DNA from: Nostocoides sp. F2B08
GTDB lineage: Bacteria; Actinomycetota; Actinomycetes; Actinomycetales; Dermatophilaceae
Assembly (NCBI RefSeq): GCF_009184895.1
Contig: NZ_WESE01000007.1
Coordinates: 124,001 to 188,000, forward strand
DNA length: 64,000 nt
Direction: 5' to 3'
A program made the translations under genes and the position numbers. This document shows, piece after piece, positions 15,920-23,861 of this stretch; position 1 is the first letter of the stretch, and each line of letters begins with the position of its first letter. The notes under the pieces are model-generated. The model did not search any database, was not told the origin of the DNA, and saw only the letters and a program-made list of their open reading frames with translations.

Positions 15920-17425
15920 GTGGTCACGCACTCGGTCCAGATCAGTCCAGGCAACGACGGCCAGCCGAACGCCAGTCCAACAGCCGCCACCTCGACGGAC
16001 GACGCCCGGGAGCTGGCCCGGTTGCGGGCCCGGGTGGCAGAGCTGGAGGCGGCTCAGACCGCGGCTTCTCCCCAGGCTCCCACCGGCCGTCACGACAGCA
16101 CACGGTCCTTCGTCTCGGCCGTTCTCATCATCATCGCGTGCCTGTTGGCTCCGGTCTCGGTTCTGTCCGTGTGGGCAAGCACGGTCGTCTCCCAGACAGA
16201 CCGCTATGTCGAGACGGTCGCCCCGATCGCCGACGACCCGGGCGTTCAGGCGGCCATCGCGGATGAGGTGACCGCCGCGGTCATGGAGAACCTCGATGTC
16301 GCCGACGTGACGACTCAGGCCCTGCAGGTTCTGTCGGAGCAGGAGAACATGCCGCCGCGCGTCGCTGCCGCCCTGCCCGCTCTGGCGGGTCCGCTCACAC
16401 GCGGGATCGAGGACTTCACGCGCACGCAGACCGGCAACTTCGTCGCCAGCGACCAGTTCCAGATCGTGTGGGCGGAGGTCAACCGCATCGCGCACGCTCA
16501 GCTGGTGGACCTTCTCGAAGGTGACACCAGTGGCGCGATCACGGCGCAGAACAACCAGATCACCCTCAACCTCGGCCCGGTGATCGAGGAGGTCAGCGCA
16601 CGCCTGGTCGACCAGGGGTTCGAGCTGGCAGCCAACGTCCCGGCCGTGGACCGGACCTTCGTCCTGGCCGAGTCCGAGGGCATCGGCCAGGCACAACGCT
16701 TCTACGGTGTCCTCAACACGCTCGGGGTCTGGCTCCCCATCGTCGCCGTCGCGCTCCTCGCCGCGGGGGTGCTTCTCGCCGCAGACCGACGTCGGGCGCT
16801 TCTTCGAGGATCCTTGGGGGTGGCGGTCGCCATGATCGCTCTCGGCGCCGGACTGACACTGGTGCGCACGTATTACGTGGAGACCACACCGGCCGACATC
16901 CTGACGGCGGACACGGCCGGCAACGTCTTCGACATGCTCGTCCGGTTCCTGCGCACCAGCCTGCGGGCGACCGGCGTCCTCGCCCTGCTCGTCGCGCTGG
17001 CCGCCTTCGTCACCGGGCCCGCACCGTTCGCGGTCCGGATACGGTCCGTCGTCGACCGGGGCATCGGCCACGCCAGAGGCAGCGCCGATGACGCCGGCTG
17101 GCATCTCGACACCGTGGGGCGGTGGGTCTACCGGTACAAGAGCACACTCTGGATGATCACATTCGTCGTCGCCGGACTCGCACTGATGTTCTGGGACAGC
17201 CCCACGGTCGGAGACGTCGTCCTGGTCGCCCTGATCGTCATCGTCGTCCTGGCCGTGATCGCCTTCCTGGGACGCCCGCCCCTGGTCCGAAACGTCGGTG
17301 AGGAACCGACCGAACGACTGCCGATGGGGTCGTCCGAGTCGGCCCAACCCGACGACTTCGAGAAAAGGTCATCTCTCGCGGGTGAGGCGGCCACCCCCTC
17401 CGAAGCCGTAGAAACGAAGCCGTAG
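15920..17425 (+). CDS. Large multi-TM membrane protein of unknown function
   Basis: 501 aa. A coiled-coil-like N-terminus (ELARLRARVAELEAAQ) is followed by one transmembrane helix (about 75-95), a ~180-residue domain with alternating acidic and amphipathic helices, and at least four further transmembrane segments. The protein ends in an acidic polar tail. It resembles a family of actinobacterial integral membrane proteins without assigned function. The GTG at 15920 is chosen over the one at 15896 because its distance to operator D and a -10-like box equals that of the gene at 23198. It heads a plus-strand operon of five genes. Confidence 0.75.
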   Translation: MVTHSVQISPGNDGQPNASPTAATSTDDARELARLRARVAELEAAQTAASPQAPTGRHDSTRSFVSAVLIIIACLLAPVSVLSVWASTVVSQTDRYVETVAPIADDPGVQAAIADEVTAAVMENLDVADVTTQALQVLSEQENMPPRVAAALPALAGPLTRGIEDFTRTQTGNFVASDQFQIVWAEVNRIAHAQLVDLLEGDTSGAITAQNNQITLNLGPVIEEVSARLVDQGFELAANVPAVDRTFVLAESEGIGQAQRFYGVLNTLGVWLPIVAVALLAAGVLLAADRRRALLRGSLGVAVAMIALGAGLTLVRTYYVETTPADILTADTAGNVFDMLVRFLRTSLRATGVLALLVALAAFVTGPAPFAVRIRSVVDRGIGHARGSADDAGWHLDTVGRWVYRYKSTLWMITFVVAGLALMFWDSPTVGDVVLVALIVIVVLAVIAFLGRPPLVRNVGEEPTERLPMGSSESAQPDDFEKRSSLAGEAATPSEAVETKP

Positions 17426-17474
17426 AACACAGAACAGTCAACAGCGGCCCCAGCGGCGCTGAGGAGGAGGCACC

Positions 17475-17897
17475 ATGTCAACCACACGCACGAGCTCCAC
17501 GGCACAGCGGGAGTACAGCGCGGGAGCGGTCGGGCTCATCGTGTTCGCTGCAACGGTCATGATCATCGGCGGAGTCATGCAGGCCCTGCAAGGGCTCGTC
17601 GCTCTGTTCAACGACACGTTCTACGTCGTCGGCGAGGAGTACCTGTTCCAGTTCGACGTCACCGCCTGGGGATGGATCCACCTGCTCCTCGGCATCGTCG
17701 TCGCCGTTGCCGGCTTCTCGCTCCTCCAGGGCGCCACGTGGGCCCGGGTCGTCGCCATCGTCGTGGCCTCGGTCAGCATCCTCGTGAACTTCGTCTGGAT
17801 GCCGTTCTACCCGCTGTGGAGCATGATCATCATCGCCCTCGGCATCGCCGTCATCTGGGCTTTGTCGATGCACGGCCGAGACGTTCTCGGCGAGTAG
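17475..17897 (+). CDS. DUF7144-type four-TM membrane protein
   Basis: 140 aa with four predicted transmembrane helices and a short polar N-terminus. The VGLIVFAATVMIIGGVMQALQG and WGWIHLLLGI segments match a widespread actinobacterial small membrane family (DUF7144) that lacks a known function. A GAGGAGGAGG ribosome-binding site precedes the ATG. It is 49 bases downstream of the large membrane protein and in the same operon. Confidence 0.78.
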   Translation: MSTTRTSSTAQREYSAGAVGLIVFAATVMIIGGVMQALQGLVALFNDTFYVVGEEYLFQFDVTAWGWIHLLLGIVVAVAGFSLLQGATWARVVAIVVASVSILVNFVWMPFYPLWSMIIIALGIAVIWALSMHGRDVLGE

Positions 17898-17935
17898 TCT
17901 CGACCAACCACCACACCACTGACAGGAGCAACCCA

Positions 17936-18376
17936 GTGAGCACGACACCTGAAGTGCACGGCCCCATCGACTATGTCCTCATCGAGTTCCCGGCGGATCG
18001 CCTCGACGGCTCAGCCGGATCGGCGCTCGTCGACCTGGTCGAGTCTGGCGTCATCCGCCTGCTGGATCTCCTCGTGGTGAGCAAGTCGGCGGACGGGACC
18101 GTCGAGGCCCTCGAGGTCACCGACCCGACAGGCCCTGGGGCCGGCTTCGCATACTTCGCGGGCGCCCGCTCGGGGTTGCTCGGGGAGGACGACATGCACG
18201 AGGCCGCCGGCGCCATGGGCGCCGGAACGGTCGCCGCCCTCATCGTCTACGAGAACAGCTGGGCGATCCCGTTCGTTGGTGCCGTCCAACAGAACGGTGG
18301 CGAGCTCATCGCCAGCGCCCGCATCCCGGCGCCGCAGGTGATGGCAGCGCTGGAGGCGCTCGAGGCCGAGGACTGA
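17936..18376 (+). CDS. DUF6325 family protein
   Basis: 146 aa, acidic, soluble. The opening HGPIDYVLIEFPADRLDG, then LVDLVESGVIRLLDLLVVSKSADG and the VYENSWAIPF segment are characteristic of the DUF6325 family. Its members usually sit next to SHOCT genes in actinomycetes, as here. The function is unknown; the family resembles ferredoxin-like stress proteins of the DUF1269 type, which I infer only from the strand pattern. GTG start with AGGAG. The SHOCT gene begins 9 bases after its stop. Confidence 0.8.
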   Translation: MSTTPEVHGPIDYVLIEFPADRLDGSAGSALVDLVESGVIRLLDLLVVSKSADGTVEALEVTDPTGPGAGFAYFAGARSGLLGEDDMHEAAGAMGAGTVAALIVYENSWAIPFVGAVQQNGGELIASARIPAPQVMAALEALEAED

Positions 18377-18385
18377 GGAGGAACG

Positions 18386-18706
18386 ATGCCGGGCTTGATC
18401 CGAGGTGTGGCCCGCACGGCCGTGGTCGCCGGCACTGCAAGTGCCGTGCACGGTCGGGTTCAGAGGCGGCAGGCCGAGAAGTTCGCCGACCGGGACGCAG
18501 CGGCCGCTGCGCAACGGAATGCGGCCTACGAGCAGGAGGTTGTCTACCAGGCCCCACCGCCGCCCCCTCCCCCGCCCTCCCAAGCCTCTGGCGCGGCGGC
18601 GACTGACGTCGTCAGCCAGCTCAAGGCCCTAGCGGAGCTGAGGGACCAGGGCATCCTCACCGAGCAGGAGTTCGCTGCTCAGAAGTCGAAGATCCTCGGC
18701 GGGTGA
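18386..18706 (+). CDS. SHOCT-domain protein with proline-rich linker
   Basis: 106 aa. An N-terminal GLIRGVARTAVVAGTASAV helix is followed by a charged stretch, an eight-proline linker and a C-terminal SHOCT domain (QLKALAELRDQGILTEQEF). It is the usual partner of DUF6325 genes. Function unknown; SHOCT is thought to mediate oligomerisation. GAGGAGG precedes the ATG. The stop overlaps the GTG of the DUF2252 gene by 4 bases. Confidence 0.82.
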   Translation: MPGLIRGVARTAVVAGTASAVHGRVQRRQAEKFADRDAAAAAQRNAAYEQEVVYQAPPPPPPPPSQASGAAATDVVSQLKALAELRDQGILTEQEFAAQKSKILGG

Positions 18707-20103
18707 CCGGCCAGGATCCGCAGGACCGGGCTCGGGCCGGTCTCGAGGCACGTCGACGGGTCCCGCCCGAGGCGCATGCCGCACTCCCCACAGCGGATCG
18801 TCCCGGCCCGGTCCACATCCTGAGCGAGCAGAACACGACCAGGGTCCCGGAGTTGATCGAGATCCGTCACACTCGGATGTCGGCGTCGCCGTTCACGTTC
18901 TACCGCGGCGCGGCCGCCGTCATGGCCGACGACCTCGCCCGCACGCCGGTCTCCGGGATCGACGTCAGGCTCTGTGGTGACGCGCATCTGGCCAACTTCG
19001 GGATGTTCGCGTCCCCGGAGCGCGCCCTTCTCTTCGATATCAACGACTTCGATGAGAGTTACCCGGGTCCGTGGGAGTGGGACCTGAAGCGGCTCGTCGC
19101 GAGCCTGGTCGTCGCGGGACGGGACAACGAGTTCTCGACGAAGCAGACCCGCGCTGTGGTCGTCGCGGCGGTGCGCAGGTATCGCGATGCAATGGACTCG
19201 TTCGCGGGGATCGGCAATCTGGCTCTCTGGTATGCGCGAGTCGACCTCGAGGGGGTCGACGGACTTTTCGGCGATCGGCTCGACCCGAGGATGCGCAAAC
19301 GAATGGTCAAAACGACTGAGAAGGCCCGCCGCCGGGATCATCACCGCGCCCTCGACAAGCTCACCGAGGTCGTCGATGGTCATCGACGGATAGTCAGCGA
19401 CGCACCCCTGATCGTCCCGGTGTCCGAGCTCGCCCAGGGACTGGACCGGCGCGAGATCGAGGACTCGGTCGCCGACATCCTCGACGGCTATGCCGGCTCT
19501 CTCCGGGAGGACCATCGCCGACTGATCGGTTCCTACACCTTCGTCGACATGGCGCGCAAGGTCGTCGGCGTGGGGAGCGTCGGCACACGGTGCTGGATCG
19601 TCCTCCTCCGTGGGCGCGACGACGACGATCCTCTGTTCCTCCAGGTGAAGGAGGCACAGGAGTCGGTCCTCGCGAAGCACCTCGACGCCGGCCGGAAGCC
19701 GTATGACAACGAGGGTCAACGTGTCGTCACAGGGCAACAGATCATGCAGGCGGCCAGTGACATCTTCCTCGGATGGCACCGAGTCCTCGGGCTTGACGGT
19801 CGCGCGCGAGACTTCTACGTTCGTCAACTCCACGACTGGAAGGGCTCTGCGAACGTCGACACACTTGCTCCGGACGGGATGAGGATGTACGGCGAGCTGT
19901 GCGCGTGGACCCTGGCCCGCGCGCATGCACGCTCTGGCGACCGTCTTGCGATCTCCGGATACCTCGGTGAGGATGACGCCTTCCCCCAGGCTCTGGCGGA
20001 GTTCGCCCACTCCTATGCGGACCTCAACGAGCAGGACTACACGCGATTCTCGGACGCTGTGGCGAGTGGCTCATTGGCGGGGGAGCTCGGCGGCGAGGCC
20101 TGA
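18703..20103 (+). CDS. DUF2252 family protein
   Basis: 466 aa. DUF2252 hallmarks are the FYRGAAAVMADDLA segment, CGDAHLANFG, and DINDFDESYPGPWEWDLKRL. The DAHLxNFG and DxxDFD pair resembles the catalytic loop and metal-binding Asp of aminoglycoside phosphotransferase/kinase folds. A small-molecule or protein kinase activity is therefore plausible but unproven. The GTG start overlaps the SHOCT stop (GTGA), so the genes are coupled. A hairpin follows 10 bases after the stop. Confidence 0.85.
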   Translation: MTGQDPQDRARAGLEARRRVPPEAHAALPTADRPGPVHILSEQNTTRVPELIEIRHTRMSASPFTFYRGAAAVMADDLARTPVSGIDVRLCGDAHLANFGMFASPERALLFDINDFDESYPGPWEWDLKRLVASLVVAGRDNEFSTKQTRAVVVAAVRRYRDAMDSFAGIGNLALWYARVDLEGVDGLFGDRLDPRMRKRMVKTTEKARRRDHHRALDKLTEVVDGHRRIVSDAPLIVPVSELAQGLDRREIEDSVADILDGYAGSLREDHRRLIGSYTFVDMARKVVGVGSVGTRCWIVLLRGRDDDDPLFLQVKEAQESVLAKHLDAGRKPYDNEGQRVVTGQQIMQAASDIFLGWHRVLGLDGRARDFYVRQLHDWKGSANVDTLAPDGMRMYGELCAWTLARAHARSGDRLAISGYLGEDDAFPQALAEFAHSYADLNEQDYTRFSDAVASGSLAGELGGEA

Positions 20104-20112
20104 GCCCCCGGA

Positions 20113-20136
20113 GAGAGGCCGCCCTCCGAGCCTCTC
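20113..20136 (+). terminator. Hairpin terminator after DUF2252 operon
   Basis: GAGAGGC (20113-20119) and GCCTCTC (20130-20136) form a perfect 7-bp stem with a 10-base loop, 10 bases after the DUF2252 stop. There is no U-tract. It reaches the stop codon of the convergent channel gene and could act in both directions. Confidence 0.6.
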
Positions 20137-20662
20137 ACTCGGCGTCAGTCGAGTGCGGCGTTGACGTGCGATGGAGTGCGGCGCGTCGCTCACTCATGCG
20201 GTCTCGAACCAGGTTGACGACGCCCGCGATGAACACGAGGTTGAAGATCATGTGCGCCGTGACCAAGACTCGAGAAAGCTGGCCCGTCGGGTGGACGTCG
20301 CCGTAGCCGACCGTCGCAGCAGTGGCGGTGGCGAAGTACAACGCGTCCACTCGGGTGCTGAGCCCGCCGAACTGTCCCGCGTCGTTCGTGGCGATGACGT
20401 AGTACGCGAAGGCGAACACCACAAGGGAGATCTCCAGCGCGATGATGAAGTGTCGCCCCACCAACCGCCGTGCACCGCGCGCCTCGGCAACGACCACCGC
20501 AACGACGCCGACGAGTGCCGCCGCACTCAGAGTGACACCCAGCAGCACTCCGATCGGAGCCCTTTCCGCATCGACGGGGACGACGAAGTAGAGCACGAGG
20601 ATCGCAACCGGCATCACAACTGCCCGTGCCGCCGGCCGCGTCACGATCGAGCGGGCGGTCAT
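20135..20662 (-). CDS. Two-pore-helix potassium channel (Ion_trans_2)
   Basis: 175 aa. Two N-terminal transmembrane helices precede a pore module of helix, TVGYGD selectivity filter (117-122) and helix, as in Ion_trans_2 potassium channels. No RCK/TrkA_N regulatory domain follows. ATG 20662 is preferred for its GAGGAGGAG site; ATG 20695, which overlaps the phosphodiesterase stop by 4 bases, is also possible. Third gene of a minus-strand operon that begins with the amphi-Trp gene under operator E. Confidence 0.85.
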   Translation of the reverse strand: MTARSIVTRPAARAVVMPVAILVLYFVVPVDAERAPIGVLLGVTLSAAALVGVVAVVVAEARGARRLVGRHFIIALEISLVVFAFAYYVIATNDAGQFGGLSTRVDALYFATATAATVGYGDVHPTGQLSRVLVTAHMIFNLVFIAGVVNLVRDRMSERRAALHRTSTPHSTDAE

Positions 20663-20691
20663 GGCCTCTCCTCCTCGCTCACCGTCGGTCG

Positions 20692-22797
20692 TCATCGGTC
20701 CTGGTTCGCGGCGGTGCGCTGCCCGCATCGTTCGAGCATGCCGACGAGGACATTATGCAAGTCGTCGGCTCCCTCGATCCGCGAGGGGACCGCGCTCATC
20801 AGATCGGCTGGTGCGAGGAGCATGCCCTGGTCCTGCCAGCCGCCCAGCCCACCGTGTGAGCCGACGAGACCCTCGAAGGCGTTGACGTCGTTGGTCACGG
20901 GGTCGAGCGCACTGTTCACATAGAGGTCCGGCGCCTCGACCAACAAGACCGCGCGGCGCAGGGTGTGGGCCGCGTGGGGTCCGAACTGCTCCAGGGGATC
21001 TGTCCCGGTGACCTGTTCGCTCGTAAGGTTACGGCGGCCGGCGGCTCCGATCGCCCAGGGTGTGCCCGAATCGTCGACGCCCGCGACGAAGCCGATCCCA
21101 GGATGGTCGAGCAGGCCGGGGACGAGACGGGGCCAACGACGGTCGAGATCAGCGAGAGTCAACCGTCGAGGCTCTCGCACGTAGAGCAGTCCGAGGTTGC
21201 CAGAGCCGAGCACGACGACCGGATCCGCCGTCCCATCGTCCTGCTCGGGCCCAGACGCTTTCGCGGCCCGACTCAGACTCTCGTCGGCGCGCGCCGCGAG
21301 CTTCCCCGTCAGGCCCTCAGTGCCGAGGTCACCGACGATCGAGTCCGCTCGCCCGAGGCCCTCCACGGAGACGTCGACGCTTTCTACGTCTTCCTCGATC
21401 AGGGCCGAGACAAGGTCACCGAGAGTGCGGCCGTACCGGTCGGCGAACGTCGCGCCCTGCGACTGGCCGTGGTCGGACAGCATGACGATCCGGTACCGCC
21501 GGGGCGCTCCCTCGGCCAGCCTGGCGATGACGGCGACGGCGCGATCCAGGCCGTCCAGAGCGGCGAGGGACTCCGGCCGGAACATGCCGGCATGGTGGGC
21601 GATCTCGTCATAGTCGACGTAGTCGACGTAGATGCTTCGGGTGCCTCGGCGCATCTCCTCGGCGACGAGCGCCGTGTTGAGGTCGCGAAGAAGTGCGTTC
21701 GTCACCGCTCGCAGGACCGCGAATGTCCAACCGCGGTGCACCCGGGGGTCGAGACGCCGCTTGACCTGCCGTCGCGCCTGCCAGCGTTCCTTGACGATCT
21801 CCGCCACGGTTCTCGTGAAGCTGCGCATGAAGCCGCTCGGCGATGCGAGGAACCACGCGAAGGCCCGCCGCGTCTGGGTCGATCCGCGATGGACCTCGAT
21901 ACGGCTCATCGTCATCAGGGAGCGTGGAGCGTCGCCGGTGAAGAGGTTCGAGATCGAGACCCCATCGTCGCGGAGCAACCCGTTCCCGGTGCTCGCGCGT
22001 TCCTCGATCACGTGGGCGTCAGCCGGCCGGTTGGCGACCAGGACCCGTCCTAGCTCTCGGTCGTACCACCGGAAGGCCGGAATGCCCGCGATCGTCCCGT
22101 GAAGGATGCCGAGCTGGCTGGCCGGCGTGGTGCAGGGGATCTGGACCGTCCATGGCTGCAGGACATAGTCCCCTGAGGTCAGCCAGGCGCGGATGTTGGG
22201 AACGGCACCGGACTGGACGGCCCAGCGGATGACCGGGAACGGAACGCCGTCCATCTGGACGAAGACCATCCCGTCGATCTCGGGGTCCGGCACACTGTGT
22301 GGGCGACGCGCACGGCGCGTCAGGGAGGTGACGAGTCCGTCATCGGTGCCGGCTGTCGTGGCCCACGAGATGAGGGTCCCCACCCCTGCACTGACCCAGG
22401 TGGCCACCAGGGCGGTCAAGGGCGTCGACTCGATGCCGGGGACGTAGAGGATGGCCAGGTACATGATCAGGGCCTGGCCGCCCAGAGCGACCAGGATCAC
22501 GGCCAGCCAGCCGAGCCGGGCCGACACCTCGACGAGCGCCGGTCTGAGAACCAGTCCCACGACGCCCGCGACGGCGGCAACCGCCATGTACGGCCACCAA
22601 CCCGTCGCCGACAGTCCCGGGAGGATCGCCCCCGTGACGACGAGTGCGACCGTCGCCGAGACCCAGGCGGCCAGCAGCCGGAGGATGTCGGTCAGTCCCA
22701 TCCGGCGAGGCGGTGGCGAACTCCTCGACGACAACTCGAGGGCCGCGGTTGCGCCTACGTCCTGGTCACCGTCGCGAGGTGTCACCTCACGACCCAT
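20692..22797 (-). CDS. Membrane-anchored alkaline-phosphatase-superfamily phosphodiesterase
   Basis: 701 aa. Four hydrophobic helices at the N-terminus (about 40-150) resemble a phage-holin-4-type (DUF4/PF04020-like) membrane module. The following domain has FVQMDGVPFP, a Thr-rich segment (IPCTTPASQ) suitable for the nucleophile, YVDYDEIAHHAG and SDHGQSQG, which are the metal-ligand positions of nucleotide pyrophosphatase/phosphodiesterases. The probable substrate is a phosphodiester at the membrane, but it cannot be read from the sequence. The ATG at 22797 is preferred over a GTG two codons upstream. It lies 18 bases after the amphi-Trp gene. Confidence 0.82.
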   Translation of the reverse strand: MGREVTPRDGDQDVGATAALELSSRSSPPPRRMGLTDILRLLAAWVSATVALVVTGAILPGLSATGWWPYMAVAAVAGVVGLVLRPALVEVSARLGWLAVILVALGGQALIMYLAILYVPGIESTPLTALVATWVSAGVGTLISWATTAGTDDGLVTSLTRRARRPHSVPDPEIDGMVFVQMDGVPFPVIRWAVQSGAVPNIRAWLTSGDYVLQPWTVQIPCTTPASQLGILHGTIAGIPAFRWYDRELGRVLVANRPADAHVIEERASTGNGLLRDDGVSISNLFTGDAPRSLMTMSRIEVHRGSTQTRRAFAWFLASPSGFMRSFTRTVAEIVKERWQARRQVKRRLDPRVHRGWTFAVLRAVTNALLRDLNTALVAEEMRRGTRSIYVDYVDYDEIAHHAGMFRPESLAALDGLDRAVAVIARLAEGAPRRYRIVMLSDHGQSQGATFADRYGRTLGDLVSALIEEDVESVDVSVEGLGRADSIVGDLGTEGLTGKLAARADESLSRAAKASGPEQDDGTADPVVVLGSGNLGLLYVREPRRLTLADLDRRWPRLVPGLLDHPGIGFVAGVDDSGTPWAIGAAGRRNLTSEQVTGTDPLEQFGPHAAHTLRRAVLLVEAPDLYVNSALDPVTNDVNAFEGLVGSHGGLGGWQDQGMLLAPADLMSAVPSRIEGADDLHNVLVGMLERCGQRTAANQDR

Positions 22798-22815
22798 CGA
22801 CACGTGCCACCGTGA

Positions 22816-23055
22816 CTACTCGTCCGCCGTCAGGGACCACGTGAACTCGAGTTCGACCTCGACCTCGTCGCCGCTGACGTCCACCTCGAACTCGGCCTCC
22901 ACGTGCTCAGGGATGCGAAGAGTGACGACACCTCCGCCGCCCACGGGCAGCTTCACCTCGTCACCGTCGGCGAAGCCTTTGGCCAGCGCCTTCAGCCACA
23001 CCGCCGCCTCCTGGCGACTGAGCGACCGTTTCCGCTCGAAGCTGATGTCCGGCAT
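22816..23055 (-). CDS. Amphi-Trp domain protein
   Basis: 79 aa. The whole protein is an amphi-Trp domain: an amphipathic helix (SLSRQEAAVWLKALAKGF) and strands ending in LEFTWSL, with the defining Trp residues. Members are small proteins of halophilic archaea and actinomycetes with no proven role. AGGAAG precedes the ATG. Operator E lies 92 nt upstream with CAGAGT as -10 box. First gene of the minus operon with the phosphodiesterase and channel. Confidence 0.82.
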   Translation of the reverse strand: MPDISFERKRSLSRQEAAVWLKALAKGFADGDEVKLPVGGGGVVTLRIPEHVEAEFEVDVSGDEVEVELEFTWSLTADE

Positions 23056-23146
23056 CGGTCTTCCTCTCACCTGGTGGACGCGTCCGGAGGCGATCAGCCG
23101 GCCGGCGCCTTCCCTGCGACTCTGCCGATTGTCGGCCGACGAGACA

Positions 23147-23163
23147 TCACCTCCGGGGGGTGA
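23147..23163. promoter_or_regulatory. Operator site E, bidirectional
   Basis: A perfect TCACC-N7-GGTGA palindrome between divergent genes. NANNNT hexamers start exactly 23 nt beyond each edge: TAGCCT (23186-23191) toward the gene at 23198, and CAGAGT (23119-23124, minus strand) toward the amphi-Trp gene. One dimer site could serve both promoters. Confidence 0.7.
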
Positions 23164-23197
23164 TCTGCCTGGACACGGCCGTTTGTAGCCTCGAGTC

Positions 23198-23839
23198 ATG
23201 GTCGACATCGTGCTCGGGCTCTTCGCCATCGTGGCCGGCATGCTGCTGTGCTTCGGCGGTGCTTTCGCGCTCCGGATCGTCTTTCCGATCTGGGGGGCCT
23301 TCGCGGGCTTCGCCTTCGGGGCGGGGCTGGTGGCCGGCTTCGCCGACCAGAGCTTCCTGGGGACCGTTCTCGGGTGGGTGCTGGGACTGGTGTTCGCCGT
23401 GCTCTTCGCCATCTTCGCCTACTTCTCCTATGCGGTGGCGGTCGTGCTGGTGATGGCCTCGATCGGCTTCGCCGTGGGGTCCGGTCTCGTGGTGGCGCTC
23501 GGTATCGACTGGAACTGGGTCGCCGTCCTCGCCGGACTCGTCCTCGGTGCTGTCCTCGGTGTCGCCGCAGTGGCGACGGACATGCCCATGATCGTGCTCG
23601 CACTGCTGAGCGCGCTGGGTGGCGCCGTCGCCGTTGTCGGCGGCCTGATGCTGCTGGTCGGCGCCATGGACACCTCGACCTTCACCCGCGGAGCCTTCAG
23701 CGCCCAGATCGCGGACGACTGGTGGTGGTACGCCCTGGTCGTCATCCTCACGGTCGCCGGTGCCCTTTTCCAGGCAGCCAAGGTGGCCGGCATGCGAGCC
23801 AGCATCCGCGCGAGCTGGGAGAGCTCCGGCATCGCCTGA
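23198..23839 (+). CDS. Multi-TM membrane protein (DUF4203-like)
   Basis: 213 aa, seven or so hydrophobic helices with glycine-rich faces (FGAGLVAGFADQSFLG, LGAVLGVAA). The layout resembles DUF4203/TMEM198-like membrane proteins; the function is unknown. The ATG has no Shine-Dalgarno and follows TAGCCT by 6 nt, so a leaderless transcript is predicted. It is controlled by operator E in the same geometry as the gene at 15920 with operator D. Confidence 0.75.
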   Translation: MVDIVLGLFAIVAGMLLCFGGAFALRIVFPIWGAFAGFAFGAGLVAGFADQSFLGTVLGWVLGLVFAVLFAIFAYFSYAVAVVLVMASIGFAVGSGLVVALGIDWNWVAVLAGLVLGAVLGVAAVATDMPMIVLALLSALGGAVAVVGGLMLLVGAMDTSTFTRGAFSAQIADDWWWYALVVILTVAGALFQAAKVAGMRASIRASWESSGIA

Positions 23840-23861
23840 GGGGACCCGGGCCGGCGGTGCC

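Noticed and set aside
18545-18590. Run of CCC/CCG codons (eight prolines) in the SHOCT gene, possible frameshift site.
   Set aside because: The frame continues cleanly into the SHOCT domain on both sides; it is an ordinary proline linker.
22776-22788. GAGGTG-T-CACCTC palindrome at the 5' end of the phosphodiesterase gene.
   Set aside because: The arms are in the opposite order (GGTG first, CACC second) and it lies inside the coding region, so it is not an operator of the same type.
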